Of a stretch of 64,000 nucleotides of DNA, positions 1-22,519 are shown piece after piece. Source of the stretch: Phymorhynchus buccinoides (Eukaryota; Mollusca; Gastropoda; Neogastropoda; Raphitomidae); NCBI GenBank assembly GCA_017654935.2, contig CM065680.1:40267991-40331990 (forward strand), given 5' to 3'. The notes below the pieces were generated by a model. The model had not been told where the DNA came from and ran no database searches. It saw nothing but the letters and a program-made list of their open reading frames with translations. Made by a program: the position numbers and the translations under genes. Within the stretch, counting starts at the first letter, position 1. Each line of letters begins with the position of its first letter.

Positions 1-30
1 ATACAATTTTCAAAGGAATAGAGTGAAAAG

Positions 31-775
31 GGGATTCGATGACAAATTATGCTTTAGACGCGAGAAGAAAAGGATAATTCGACCCTAATAAAGAACCAAA
101 CATAGGTCTACAGCCAAAGAAATAAAAAACAAAAGAAGAAGTCAAATTGAATCAAATGAAGTTACAGTTACCTTCAAGGTTAGTTGATGCTGGCAGACAC
201 AATTGGGAGAGGAGGGGAGGAAATAAATGATCGATGGACAAATTGGGTTCTAGACAGACTTTTAGGATCCGCACAAACTGATTGGACCCAAGTACCAGAA
301 AAAAGGCCAAACTGATAAATATAAATAATATTATGATTATATAACGATACAGTAAGGATTCGACAACTAAAAAGACTCGTTTGCTCTCAAGACTCGAAAT
401 ATAAACAAACAAACAAAAAATCATGTAAATGTACTGAAAAACTATACAAGTTCCGCTTTTTTTTAAACATTAAAGCCGTTAATATCTTACTTTTGGCATA
501 TGATGGAATTACGGGCATCGGTAGTTTTTTGCAACAAGTAGTGCTAAGCAAGACAAAATGCAGAGAACTAAAAAACAAGCATTAAAAAAACATATTCGGA
601 TAACTTTGAAGTAAGATCACAACTATGGAAACGACACCAAAAGAGAGGGGAAGAAACAGAGAGAGAAAAAGAAGGGGAAGAGAGAGGGAGGGGTGAGAAG
701 AGAGAAAAGAAAGATTCGATGACAGCTGATAATTTAGACGCAAGGGCACAAAGGATTCGACCCAAAGCAAGTAAT
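31..775. repeat. Dispersed direct repeat, two diverged copies in gene-free flank
   Basis: Two stretches, about 31-90 and 711-765, share the order GATTCGATGAC, then TTTAGACGC, then TTCGACCC, and are diverged copies of one short repeat. The rest of 1-987 is AT-rich with no convincing exon. The short reading frames there are ordinary for non-coding DNA. Confidence 0.5.
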
Positions 776-985
776 GGTCGTCTGGCAAATAAATTGTTGG
801 ATAGAGTCTTACATTAAAGACTCCAACAACTAAAAACAGACTTCATTGAAAACATACACAGACGAAATCTGGTCAGTGCTTTTACAGAAATGGAAGTCAA
901 GTGAATACGACATAACACCAAAATAGGTACTATCACAGTATAATTATGTACTGTCGCTGGGGATTGATTTATAGATACCGTATAG

Positions 986-1095
<110 letters not shown>

Positions 1096-1229
1096 GAACT
1101 GTTTAATGAGGATAACTGTGCTTCTTTTCATCAGGTCCTCTAAAAAACAAAGAAGTGAAAAAACAACGAATACAATAAACAAATAAGTAGATCAGTCAAT
1201 CGATCATCAATAATCAACAACCACGACTT

Positions 1230-1236
1230 AATAATA

Positions 1237-1267
<31 letters not shown>
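1230..1267. repeat. (AAT)n microsatellite
   Basis: A trinucleotide AAT tract of about 12 units with slight interruption at its left edge. Confidence 0.95.
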
Positions 1268-1319
1268 GTCAAATATAACAAAAGTACAAGAAAATAGATC
1301 ATGAAACATGCTACAACAT

Positions 1320-1622
<303 letters not shown>

Positions 1623-2099
1623 TAAACGAAACGAGATTAACGACAAAGCTGATGTAGACGGTGTGGCTAGAAATAAACAAAACCGGAATATATAATACTA
1701 TTCTAAAGAGTTTTCTTTTAGTTTTTGAATACTACAGTAGTTCCTACCCTCAAACCCATCCTACTCTCCTTCTCTCTCTGATTCTCCCTCTTTCTCTCTT
1801 TTCAATCAATAATAAATAAATAATAAAATAATTAATAATGCTTATGTAGCGCATAATCTTGCAAAGCAACTCAATGCGCTTTTCACTCACCATTCGTACA
1901 AACATTTCTAACAAACTGGCCCACGCATCCTCGCCATACATCTCTATGAAAATGAATACATATTAGAGAATGCATTGCATATAATCATAACACAACACAC
2001 TAACACCCACCTCCCTTCAACACCACCACCCCAACCATCCCCCCATCTCCCCCACCCCACCCATCCCCACCCCTGCCCCCCTACTCCCCACCCCCACCC

Positions 2100-2103
<4 letters not shown>

Positions 2104-2173
<70 letters not shown>
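2104..2173. repeat. (CA)n microsatellite beside a C-rich tract
   Basis: About 35 CA units, preceded at 2000-2100 by a strongly strand-biased C-rich tract of CCCAC-type units. Confidence 0.95.
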
Positions 2174-2176
<3 letters not shown>

Positions 2177-2233
2177 GCGTTAACCTCATACTCAACGTCT
2201 TCAATGAGCTGGAAAACAAGAGTGGGGAAAGGA

Positions 2234-2746
2234 TCATAGACTTTGCAGAGAGAAAGCTTTCCTGAAGAAGTGGGTCTTTAGTTGGGACTTGAAGGAAGGA
2301 AGAGTGGACTGGTTACGGGTATGGTCAGGGAGAGAATTCCAAACTTTTGGTGCAACAAAACTAAACGCCCTCTCAACCGAAGATTTCAAGGACCGCTTAG
2401 GAACTTTAAGAAGTTTCTGGGAAGAAGAACGAAGAGTACGAGAGCTTTGGTAGGTGCAGAGAGAAGAAGAGAGGTACTGAGGAAGAGTTTTGTCAAAGTG
2501 ACGAAAAGCGAGAGTAGCCATCTTGAACTGCCAGCGGAGATTGACAGGAAGCCAGTGGAGCTCAGCCAAAAGAGGTGTGATGTGATCACGCTTTCTTTGG
2601 CCAAGCACAAGCCGAGCAGCACTGTTCTGCACTCTCTGTAAGCGCGAAATCTGTTCTGCTGGAATCCCAGCATACATCGAATTACAGTAGTCCAATCTGG
2701 ACAACACGAAGGCAGAAATCAGTCTAACAGCAGCATCTCTGGACAA
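2234..2746 (-). mobile_element. Non-LTR retrotransposon reverse-transcriptase C-terminal fragment
   Basis: An open frame of 170 residues ending in a stop at 2234-2236 resembles the region after the catalytic fingers/palm in CR1/Jockey-type LINE ORF2 proteins. It has the order LSRLDYCNS, then LQRVQNSAARLV, then HITPLLAELHWLPV and a late VWNSLP. This part carries no catalytic FADD box, so only the thumb/C-terminal end remains. The left edge lies near (CA)n. The upstream edge at about 2746 stops against an (AATC)-rich stretch, which suits 5' truncation on insertion. No function is expected for the host. A related but distinct copy lies at 19882-20592. Confidence 0.85.
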
Positions 2747-2839
2747 TCAATCAATCAATCGATCGATCACTCTCTCTTTCTTCAATCAATTAATTAATCA
2801 ATCGATTAATCCACCTATCTACCCATCCACTGGCCATCA

Positions 2840-3815
2840 CTCTATATCTTTACTATTCAACGTCGGAGTATGTGTCCTTCTCGCCCTTGAAGAGCGCCAT
2901 CCAGGGCCTGTTGCCCAGCCAGTTCCTCAGGCGTTTCATCATGAAATCCACGACCTGGTAAAACACCCTTCAGCCTCTTCTCTTACAGTCAGTTACTTCA
3001 CTCTATATCTTTACTATTCACCGTCGGAGTACGTGTCCTTCTAGCCCTTGAAGAGCGCCATCCGGGGCCTGTTGCCCAGCCAGTTCCTCAGGCGCTTCAT
3101 CATGAAGTCCACGACCTGGTAAAACACCCTTCAGCCTCTTCTCTTACAGTCAGTTACTTCACTCTATATCTTTACTAATCACTGTCGCAGTACTTGTCCT
3201 TCTAGCCCTTGAAGAGCGCCATCCGGGGCCTGTTGCCCAGCCAGTTCCTCAGGCGCTTCATCATGAAGTCCACGACCTGGTAAAACACCCTTCAGCCTCT
3301 TCTCTTACAGTCAGTTACTTCACTCTATATCTTTACTAATCACTGTCGCAGTACTTGTCCTTGTCCTTCTGGTCCTTGAAGAGCGCCTTCCAGTGTCTGT
3401 TGCCCAGCCAGTTCCTCAGGCTTTTCATCATAAAGTCCACGACCTTTAGCCTCTTCTCTTACCTCCAGTAGCTTCACTCTATATCTTTACTATTCACCGT
3501 CGGAGTACGTGTCCTTGTTCTTCTAGCCCTTGAAAAACGCCTTCGAGGAGATGTTGCCCAATCAGTTCTTCAGACTCTTCACCATGAAGTCGACTACCTC
3601 GTTAAACACACTTTACTCTCTTCTGTTACCTTCAGCTGTTTCACTCTATATCTTGACTACTCACCGCCGCAGTACTTGTCCTTCTGGCCCTTGAAGAACG
3701 CCTTCCAGGGGATGTTGCCCAGCCAGTTCTTCAGGCTCTTCGTCATGAAGTCGACCACCTCATAAAAGATACATTACTCTCTTCCATTACCTTAATCTCT
3801 TTCACTCTGTATCTT
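2840..3815 (-). pseudogene. Tandem decayed copies of the 3' half of the last visible polycystin exon
   Basis: Six copies of a unit of about 160 bp lie directly downstream (minus strand) of the exon at 3827-4093. They begin near 2840, 3000, 3160, 3322, 3475 and 3642. Each repeats the exon's end, from VVDFMTKSLKNWLGN through KAFFKG to the splice donor, plus intron sequence (plus-strand landmark CACTCTATATCTTTACTA). The nearest copy (about 3660-3760) still reads VVDFMTKSLKNWLGNIPWKA with a donor GGTGAGT. Farther copies have an in-frame TAG and altered donors such as GTTGAA. They lack the S6 half of the exon, so they cannot replace it. Confidence 0.85.
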
Positions 3816-3826
3816 TATTTACTCAC

Positions 3827-14266
<10,440 letters not shown>

Positions 14267-14281
14267 CTGCCCAAGAACCAA

Positions 14282-15020
14282 ACAAATGACAGAAGTAGAT
14301 AGAAACGGGTTAACTTAGAATTGCAATGCAGGGGGAGTGTACACTATCATTTCAAAATTCGATTTCGAATTCAATAACTTTATTTCATCCATGAGGAAAT
14401 TAAAATGCACAACGTTGATGAATTTGAACGTAGTCCCAATCCCGTTCACCTCCTTCTATACTTCCAGTTCCCACTTCCTTTTAACCCTTTCACCGCCAAA
14501 GTCGCATTTTAGCAACACAGTGATTTAACACCTATGTCACTAAAAGGCATCAAATTGGGATCTATTATCCAAAGATCCTATTGTCATAGTTTTGGGAAGT
14601 AAGGATAGACCTTATTTTATTATGTCACAGAAGAATCCCCAATGCTGCAGATGGATTTTGTTCTTTACTTGGGCAGGTCAATTTAATGGCCATTTTTGGC
14701 TGAAATATGGCTGGCGGTGAAAGGGTTAACAGTGCTTCTCGACGATGATGATGATGATGATGATGATGATGAAGGGTGATGCCGAGAAGAATGGATGTAA
14801 GAGGAGACAGAATATAACAATAGGCTACATTTGAAATAAATCATTCGCTGTAGAAACTGCTATGTTTCCATCTCTTTGGAGTATTTAGGGCAGCATGGTC
14901 CTTCTTCTGGTCAGTGAACCAATATTACTTAATATATTTAGACGTAGAAGCAACGAATATTTTGAAAATCGCCAACTGACAAAAATGACCAAATAAGCCT
15001 AGACTCCTCATCTAAACAGG
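14282..15020. other. Gene-free interval with (GAT)n
   Basis: Upstream (minus strand) of the first recognised polycystin exon. It contains a (GAT)n tract at 14744-14772 and otherwise AT-rich unique sequence. No further polycystin exon was found here or in the rest of 15-23 kb. Confidence 0.6.
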
Positions 15021-15238
15021 TAGGGGAAGACGGGGTAAAAAGCGCATGGGCGGGTAAGAAGCCCACCCCAATTATCTCATAAAATGAAGCAAATTTCAGT
15101 CTCATTTTGCCCATGAGACGAGCGTTAATGTCTAGCATTCGTCTCATGGGCACATTTGACTGAAATTTTCTTTATTTCATGAGATAATTGGGGTGGGCTT
15201 CTTACCCGCCCATGCGCTTTTTACCCCGTCTTCCCCTA
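15021..15238. mobile_element. Hairpin MITE copy 1 (TAGGGGAAGACGGGG family)
   Basis: A 218-bp near-perfect inverted repeat. Both arms carry TAGGGGAAGACGGGGTAAAA, GCGCATGGGCGGGTAAGAAG and CCCACCCCAATTATCTCAT. The loop contains GTTAATGTCTAGCATT between GCCCATGAGACGA and its inverse. It is the best preserved of four copies. Ends in TA suit a TA target duplication. Confidence 0.88.
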
Positions 15239-15546
15239 ACTGGAAACAGTCAAAAGTGAATAAGCGCGAACAATGAAATAAGAAAGAGTGACAGGAACAC
15301 AAAATACACTCCGTCAGAAACAAGAAACACAGAAACAAGCTTACAGAGATAGAGACAAATGAAATGACATGTTGATTTCATAAGGACAAAGGCCCGTAAT
15401 ATAGGAGATAAATGAGACAGAAAGAAGAACAAAGACAAGGCGCGTCATTTGAGAGTGTTTGGTGGGTTTTTTCCCCCTTCCTTTGGAATATTGACCCTCT
15501 GTCCCTATCTAATAGGCCTATTCACTTATTATCACCGTATTTCTCT

Positions 15547-15549
<3 letters not shown>

Positions 15550-15612
<63 letters not shown>

Positions 15613-15628
15613 CTCTCTCTCTCTCTAA
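15550..15628. repeat. (CT)n microsatellite
   Basis: About 38 CT units with two TTTC interruptions near the right end. Confidence 0.95.
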
Positions 15629-15632
15629 TATG

Positions 15633-16192
15633 ACTAGGTTTGCTTTTGTTACGAGTGTGTGTTTACTTTTTAATATGTTCATGCTAAAAATGAATAATGG
15701 AATGTAGGAATAGGTTTCATGTTGCCATGGGTACATGTATTTACATTTTAAATTGTGCATGCTAAGATGAGTAGGTAAAGTAATACTATGTTTGACTTAT
15801 TATGCATGGGTTTCTTCAAATAAGTACATTTTAATGATGAAGTATGATTGAGGTATTTTTTATGTTTGTGCATTTCTCTATTTTGAATGTTTAAAGATGA
15901 GTGTGAAAAGTAGGATTGGGTTTTATTTTCCCGTGTGTATGCGCTTACTTCACACATTTTGAATGTTAATAATTAGTATAGTTAATAATAATAGGTTTGA
16001 TTTTGTTATTGATGTGTTACAATATAGGGATGTTTTTTTTGCATGCTTTATATTACTTTGTATGTGTTTATTTTCGTTTTCCATTTTCTACTTTTATATA
16101 TGTATTTTGTCCAGAGGGCTGGATGTAAAAAAGCATGTTATTGCTTACTCTATTACCCTCTATAAATAAAATTCTCAATCAATCAATCAATC
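15633..16192 (+). mobile_element. Non-LTR retrotransposon 3' end with (AATC)n tail
   Basis: Degenerate units of about 85-95 bp (GGTTTGATTTTGTTAT, then TTTGAATGTT, then AAGATGAGT) repeat through the interval. It closes with GGGCTGGATGTAAAAAAGC, CTCTATAAATAAA and a tail of four AATC units (16169-16190). An AATAAA-bearing end followed by a short tandem tail is typical of Jockey/CR1-type LINE 3' ends. No coding part remains. Confidence 0.6.
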
Positions 16193-16237
16193 TCTCTCTC
16201 TCTCTCTCTCTGCTTGTGTGTGTCTGAATGATTGACT

Positions 16238-16291
<54 letters not shown>

Positions 16292-16301
16292 CTGTCTGTG
16301 T

Positions 16302-16344
<43 letters not shown>

Positions 16345-16390
16345 TGTGCCTGTGTGTGTGTCTGTGTGTCTGTGTGTCTGTGTGTGTGTG
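16191..16390. repeat. (CT)n and (TG)n microsatellite cluster
   Basis: Two CT tracts (16191-16212 and 16236-16286, interrupted by CCTC) are followed by a TG tract with CTG interruptions to about 16390. Confidence 0.93.
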
Positions 16391-16769
16391 ACCGAGAGAG
16401 AAAGAAGAGATAGGAGAAAGAATAGAAAAACAAACCCGCGGTCAAACGTGTGGGATAACCTATAAAAGCTAAAAGCGGGATCTTATTGTATCTGGCTAAT
16501 GGCTAAAACTGCCTCGGGTTCGGAAATTCAATAGACATCTTTTTTTCTTGTTGTTGGTTTCCAAAATGACCCTTTTCCCAATAAACGTTTTTCTCCTCCT
16601 CCCCCCCTCCCCCCCCTCCCACATCCCTCCACTTTTATCCATTTTGCTTCCCGATGCCTCATTCCTCTGCTTACTTCAGTCATCCCATTGTTGTACTCCC
16701 GGTTCTAAAACTATAAGACCTGGAATACTTTGGAACTTAACAGAGGACATGAACGGGTTTTTTCTGTTA

Positions 16770-16770
<1 letters not shown>

Positions 16771-16841
<71 letters not shown>

Positions 16842-16996
16842 AAGTCAAGTCAAGTCAAAATTATCTTTAATGACGATAAAAGAGTAAGCTACAAGCTTTT
16901 TTTCATCCTGTCGTCATGAAAAGAAAAAAACATACTGAATCAATAAAATGTAAAGATCAACAATGAAAATTGGTGTACGGAACCAAAGCACAATGA
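16771..16996 (-). mobile_element. (TG)n followed by non-LTR tail with (CAAGT)n
   Basis: About 35 TG units (16771-16840) are followed by CAAGTCAAGTCAAGTCAAAA and TTATCTTTAATGACGATAA. A short pentamer array next to that sequence resembles the reversed 3' end of a snail-type LINE. The element runs into the N gap, so its body is unseen. Confidence 0.5.
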
Positions 16997-17496
16997 NNNN
17001 NNNNNNNNNNNNNNNNNNNNNNNNNNNNNNNNNNNNNNNNNNNNNNNNNNNNNNNNNNNNNNNNNNNNNNNNNNNNNNNNNNNNNNNNNNNNNNNNNNNN
17101 NNNNNNNNNNNNNNNNNNNNNNNNNNNNNNNNNNNNNNNNNNNNNNNNNNNNNNNNNNNNNNNNNNNNNNNNNNNNNNNNNNNNNNNNNNNNNNNNNNNN
17201 NNNNNNNNNNNNNNNNNNNNNNNNNNNNNNNNNNNNNNNNNNNNNNNNNNNNNNNNNNNNNNNNNNNNNNNNNNNNNNNNNNNNNNNNNNNNNNNNNNNN
17301 NNNNNNNNNNNNNNNNNNNNNNNNNNNNNNNNNNNNNNNNNNNNNNNNNNNNNNNNNNNNNNNNNNNNNNNNNNNNNNNNNNNNNNNNNNNNNNNNNNNN
17401 NNNNNNNNNNNNNNNNNNNNNNNNNNNNNNNNNNNNNNNNNNNNNNNNNNNNNNNNNNNNNNNNNNNNNNNNNNNNNNNNNNNNNNNNNNNNNNNN
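16997..17496. other. Assembly gap, exactly 500 N
   Basis: A fixed-size run of N between two contigs. The true size and content are unknown. It could hide upstream polycystin exons. Confidence 1.
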
Positions 17497-18274
17497 CATT
17501 GTAAAGTTACATGTTTGGGACAGAGGGGGTTTCCGAAACCAGGAACTCCCCCCCTCCTAGATCCGGCCTGGAGTGGAGCCTGAAATGAACTGGACCTTTT
17601 CAATTCTTCTTCTGTCCTCTTCCCATCCTCTATGTGGTCCACCACAAGTTTGTCACTTTATTCCCTTGGACATGGAACACTGACTGTCATATGAAAGTTT
17701 CTGCTTAGATCATAATACTCCCCATCGACGTAGCCTATCTATATATGAACCTCGATAAATAAAGTCAAACAAAAATATCTTGAAAATAGACTGCTGGAAC
17801 AGATTATTCCTAGGCTAATTAATAGGAGATTTTCTGAAAAAATAGGTTAGAGCGCTGCGTGAAAATTAGAGTTGTTTACCTCCATTACTCGGTCAAACCA
17901 TAGCCACAATGCACATGGCGTCGAAACTTGAAACCGCAGATGCGAGTCAGCTACTGCAAACATTCTTAAAGAAACATTATGGGTGGCAAGTGGCCAAAAC
18001 TGATAAAACTTGCAAAATGTGACATAAAAATATAAATGACACATTTTGTAGATGACGCACGTTGTTCTAAGTGCTGTATGTCTGCTCAAACACACGAGTT
18101 CGATAGGCTACGGAGCTGATGTAGATTGACTTCCCTTTTGACCGATTGATTAGTCAAGATCACTCCCACACCCATGAAATTACTCAACCCCCTTATTATT
18201 TCGAACATTCCTATTTGAACATTGGACTCGATACCAAGAAAGGATGTCAGCATATTTATTTTGAAATGCAAAGA
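17497..18274. other. No gene or repeat recognised
   Basis: Unique AT-rich sequence right of the gap. No splice-bounded coding frame, hairpin or tandem repeat was seen. Confidence 0.55.
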
Positions 18275-18489
18275 TAGGGAAGACGGCGTAAAAGGCGCAT
18301 GGGCGGTAAGAAGCCCACCCCAATTATCTCCATGAATGAGCAAATTTCAGTCTCATTTTGCCCATGAGACGAGCGTTAATGTCTAGCATTCGTCTCATGG
18401 GCAATTTTGACTGAATTTTTCTTATTTCATGAGATAATTGGGGTGGGCTTCTTTACCGCCCCTGCGCTTTTTACCCCCGTCTTCCCCTA
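18275..18489. mobile_element. Hairpin MITE copy 2 (TAGGGGAAGACGGGG family)
   Basis: About 215 bp matching copy 1 with scattered one-base changes: TAGGGGAAGACGGCGTAAAA at the left and CCCCGTCTTCCCCTA at the right. The loop GTTAATGTCTAGCATT is intact. Confidence 0.87.
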
Positions 18490-18643
18490 ATTTCTTCCCT
18501 CCCCCCAACAGGACTGTAACATTTTTGCGAAGACATTAGAAGAACATGTGCTTAGCGGTCGCTCCTCCGACTTTGGAGCGGAACATATGTGGACATTGAT
18601 AGATGGTAGGCTACATAATTATAGTGTTTCTGGAATACTGCAA

Positions 18644-18875
18644 TAGGGGAAGACGGGGTACAAAGCGCATGTGCCGGGTAAGAAGCCCACCCAATTATCT
18701 TCATGAAATGAAGCAATTTCAGTCTCATTTTGCCCATGAGAACGATCGTTAATGTCTAGCATTCGTCTCATGTCTAACGCTCGTCTCATGGGCAAAATAG
18801 ACTGAAATTTGCTTCGTTTCATGAGCTAATTGGGGGGGCTTCTTACCCCCATGCCTTTTACCCCGTCTTCCCCTA
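18644..18875. mobile_element. Hairpin MITE copy 3 (TAGGGGAAGACGGGG family)
   Basis: About 232 bp. The arms match copy 1. The loop region is longer because CGTCTCATG/TCTAACGCTCGTCTCATG is partly duplicated. Confidence 0.87.
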
Positions 18876-18927
18876 CAGGACGTCCCGTTTGCAAATTCCA
18901 GAGAAAACGTTTCTTCGATCTCTTCTT

Positions 18928-18998
18928 CTTCTGTTATTGTTATTATTATTATTATTTATTATTATTATTATTATTAATTATTATTATTCTTATTATTA
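18928..18998. repeat. (TTA)n microsatellite
   Basis: TTATTATTA units with minor interruptions, joined directly to the truncated MITE copy 4. Confidence 0.93.
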
Positions 18999-19133
18999 TC
19001 TCACTTTGCCCATGAAGCGCGCGTTTATGTCTAGCTTCGTCTCATGGTCAAATTTGACTGAAATTTTGCTTCATTCATTAGATAATTGGGGAGGGCTTTC
19101 TACCCGCCCTTGCGCTTTTACCCGTCTTCCCTA
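18999..19133. mobile_element. Hairpin MITE copy 4, 5' truncated
   Basis: Only the loop and right arm of the TAGGGGAAGACGGGG family remain (GCCCATGA... through TACCCGTCTTCCCTA). The left arm is replaced by the (TTA)n tract. Confidence 0.75.
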
Positions 19134-19182
19134 CCAAGAAGTCACCGTTTGCACATCAGAAAAAACGTTCTTGTCGATCTTT

Positions 19183-19242
19183 CTTCTTCTTCTTCTTCTT
19201 CTTCTTGTTATTATTATTATTATTATTATTATTTATTATTTT
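19183..19242. repeat. (TTC)n-(TTA)n microsatellite
   Basis: TTC units run into TTA units. A similar short (TTA)n occurs at 19660-19697. Confidence 0.9.
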
Positions 19243-19661
19243 TATTAATTGCTTTGTGTTGGTGTGTTTTTTTACCTTAGGGGCTCGGTACTAATCATAT
19301 TCGTCTTCTGGGGCTTATTATTCGTGCCGATTGGCATTATTTTCCGTACTTACTTTTTGAATTATCGAAACAAACTTAAAAACAATACATTTTCAAGTCT
19401 ATTTGATAGACTTGATGTTCTTTGTACGTGTACGTTATCCCAAGGAGGGCACAAATGTTTAAAAGAAAAGCTCCCTCCTCTGCCCCTTCCATTCAGTTGA
19501 GAAGGTTTCGGTAGGGTTGAGTAGGAATAGGGTTTGGATAGGGTCTAGGATAGGTTTAGGTCAGTTAAGTGTCAATCTCATACCATACCATCCATTTTAA
19601 TTTTTTGTGTGGATTAGACGGTTTCAGGTTAGGTTAAGGGTTATCGCTATGATAAATGTAC

Positions 19662-19693
<32 letters not shown>

Positions 19694-19881
19694 ATTATGT
19701 CCCGCAGCTTCATCTCTCCACCACTCATTCGCGGAGGTGGGGATGAGTACCCAACTGCAAAAGTACTTCCCAGCTTAATGCGATTGATGACCTAGCTTTG
19801 TCCATGCAGGAATACTGTTTCAGATTCAGTCGTGTGACCTCCAATAACTGAAACTCATGATGATAAAGTGAGGCCATATCG

Positions 19882-20592
19882 TTGCCACTTACAGAGAATT
19901 CCACTCTGTTCAGTGTTCCTGCTCTCTTGTCTTGGCGATGCTACGTCCCTTTCTGTCAATCAGCTAAAAACTATGGTGCAACCCTCGACTGTCAGCTAAC
20001 TATGGTCATTCATGTTATGACTCTGATTCGTAATGTGAACTTTGAGCTCCGTTGTATTAGTGCCATTCGTCACTATCTCACATTTGAAGCCACCAAGACT
20101 CTAGTATCAGCTTTGGTACTGTCTCGCATCGATTATTGCAATTCCTTACTTGTAGGCTGTCCGCAAACCCTCCTCAGCAAACTTCAAAACAATGCAGATC
20201 GGTTGATCCTTAAAGTCCCTCGTACAGATCACATCAAACCCCACCTCAATACCTTTCACTGGCTTCCAGTCGAGGCAAGAATAAAGTGTAAAATTGCTTG
20301 TCTCTGTTTCAATGCTGTCCATTCATCCTGTCCTGCCTACCTCTCTGATTTCTTTCACCTGTACTCACCCTCCAGGCCTCTCCGTTCCTCTTCTGACAAA
20401 CTTATCTTTTCTATTCCTCGTACAAACACTAAGACAGATGGTGAACGTTCATTTTCTGTCAGCACCCCTTCTACCTGGAACACCCTACCATATGAACTTC
20501 GTTCTGCTAAATCTTTCAAACCCACTCTTAAAACTCACTTCTGCGCAGATTCCGGCAATACTTATGATTTCTTCCTTGTCCGGTATTCCTGA
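19882..20592 (+). mobile_element. Non-LTR retrotransposon reverse-transcriptase C-terminal fragment
   Basis: An open frame of up to 236 residues. From about residue 60 it follows the LINE RT C-terminal pattern: FEATKTLVSALVLSRIDYCN, SLLVGCPQ, LQNNADRLIL, HIKPHLNTFHWLPVEARIKC, PSRPLRSSSDKL and TWNTLPYELR. It stops with a natural TGA after KTHFCADSG. The catalytic palm is missing. Downstream sequence to about 20960 (CGTGAGCTCAAGAGAGAGAG, then CGCGCACTATAAAGTGTCC and a TTA-type tail) looks like the element's 3' UTR. It is a different subfamily from the copy at 2234-2746. Confidence 0.87.
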
Positions 20593-20960
20593 TTTAAAAT
20601 TACGTTCCACACATTGTGTGTGTCTGTATGTGCGGGGTTGCCGATGCGATATAAATTGTATGTGTTGTGTTGTGGGGAAATCTCGACAGTGTAGTGTCCT
20701 TTGCGTGTGCGTGTTTGACTAGTGTTGGATGTATGCGTCGCGTGCTCTTAATTGTTAAATGGCTTTTTGCACGTGTTATAGGCTGCATGTGCATGTTTGT
20801 CTTAGTTTATATTTTTTATTTATTTATTTATTTATTTGTTCATTTATATAATTTGTGAAGTGCCCGTGAGCTCAAGAGAGAGAGATGAGGAGACAAGCAG
20901 AGGGAACACCCAAAGGGCCCGCGCACTATAAAGTGTCCATTATTAGTAATTATTATTAGA
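20593..20960 (+). mobile_element. 3' UTR and tail of the LINE at 19882
   Basis: GT-rich sequence and a (TTTA)n stretch are followed by a block with GCGCACTATAAAGTGTCCAT and an ATTATTA tail, the usual end of CR1/L2-like elements in invertebrates. Confidence 0.5.
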
Positions 20961-22510
20961 AATTGATACTATTTAGATATTATGGTTATTAGGAAATAGG
21001 ATTTTGGGATCGAGTTTATGGTGGTCGGTTGTAATTTTTTTTTTATTGATGTTTTTTAGTCTTTTTGTTATAGGTTGATAGTGTTTCTGTGTTTTTTGTT
21101 TTTTGTTCCTAATTCCAGGCGTCGGTCGGGATCCTCTACAGGCCGTCCTAGGGATTATAGGTTCTTCCCTGTCCTTTCTTCGAATGGTTTTTTGACGCGC
21201 GATTCTTATAGGGCTTTCTCTCCTCTCCCTCTCTCTTCACTGCTTACGGGATTAGCTCCTCATGCATCTCAACTAGCTTTAGCTGTCTTCTCTCATTCTC
21301 TGCTTTTTTTTATCTCTCTCTCTTTTAGTGGTCACAGTCTTTTCAGTGTCCAAATTTACCACATAACAAACAAATAACAAACCACCGTCTACCTCTGATA
21401 CAAACTCCGTCCTGTGCTCCCTTCTTCCCCTGCTCCCTTCTCCCTCCCCTTCCTGCGTCTTTCTGAGGCAAATGACATCGACTTCGTGCTGACTCTACGC
21501 GCATCCTACTAGGAAGAGGCTCGCTCACCACTGCACGGTGTCATCTGCGTACTGCTCTCCTTCGTACGTACTCGTGACTGAGAGCCTTTTTGTCTCTAAC
21601 ATTGTTTTTGTCCCCTCATTTGTCATCTCACCATCGCTGCGGTACTTCTTCTCCCTGCCCGACCAGGGTCCGAACATGCTCGCGGACTCTACTCGTGCAT
21701 CTCGGTGCAGCATACTTTAAACCTCGTACACTGACTCATTACCTATTTTAGCATACGTACACGATAGCTCATTATAATCCCTTGCCTCTCTCTCTGTCTC
21801 TCTCTTGTTCTATGCCTCATAACAGTCTTTCCTTTTCTCTTTTACTGTGACTCTCGTGAGCTCTCCTCTTGACTCGTTCTCTAGTAAGTGTTAATCAATC
21901 TATTCAGTAAAAAACCATCGTTTGACACCAGAAAGTAATATTAGAATCTTGGTTAAGTACCACACATAATTTCAGATTTCATTTAATCAACCAGCGACAC
22001 CACTACAGAATATGCATTATATTTGAACAGCCTTTTGATGAACCTTGAATGAAAGGTAAAGTTAGCGGAGAGTATAATGGATACTCATAATAGGTAGGTA
22101 AGTGATCGCAATTACTATGTAACGCCTGTATCTTCCCCCCCCTCCTCATTTCAGCATTTTTTTGAAAAATAAAAAAAAAAAATATTGAAACAGGAGAGGA
22201 AAGAAGAAGAACAGAAAAAACAGCAAAGAAACAAGTCCATTTCCTTGTCCACATATTTGGGAATAATGGCTCAGAACCTATTGTACATTTTTTTTAAATA
22301 TTGTTTGTTTCTGTGAACAGTTAAGTGAAGTGAGTTGTTGTCTTTCTTCTTTCACATGTATCTCGTATGAGCATAGGAATATGAGTCACAAGCACACCAA
22401 CGGTTGATCGTAATGTCAGGTATTGTTGTGTAGAGTATATTTTTTTTTTTATTTTTTTTTGTCTTCATCTTGAGTTTGTTATTTTTCTTTGTTTGTCTTG
22501 TTTTGTCTGT
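20961..22510. other. No gene recognised; pyrimidine-rich segment
   Basis: The part from about 21100 to 21880 is strikingly pyrimidine-rich on the plus strand (CTCTCCTCTCCCTCTCTCTT-like) and free of recognised domains. The remainder is AT-rich unique DNA. No exon could be supported. Confidence 0.5.
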
Positions 22511-22519
22511 TTGTTAACC

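Noticed and set aside
2282..2641. Plus-strand frame of 119 residues opposite the RT fragment
   Set aside because: It is the antisense shadow of the LINE-like frame, which has clear family motifs on the minus strand.
16914..17645. Long frames bridging the first gap
   Set aside because: They consist mostly of N translated as X.
21075..21720. Possible coding segment in the pyrimidine-rich block
   Set aside because: Short frames only, no recognised motif, strong compositional bias.
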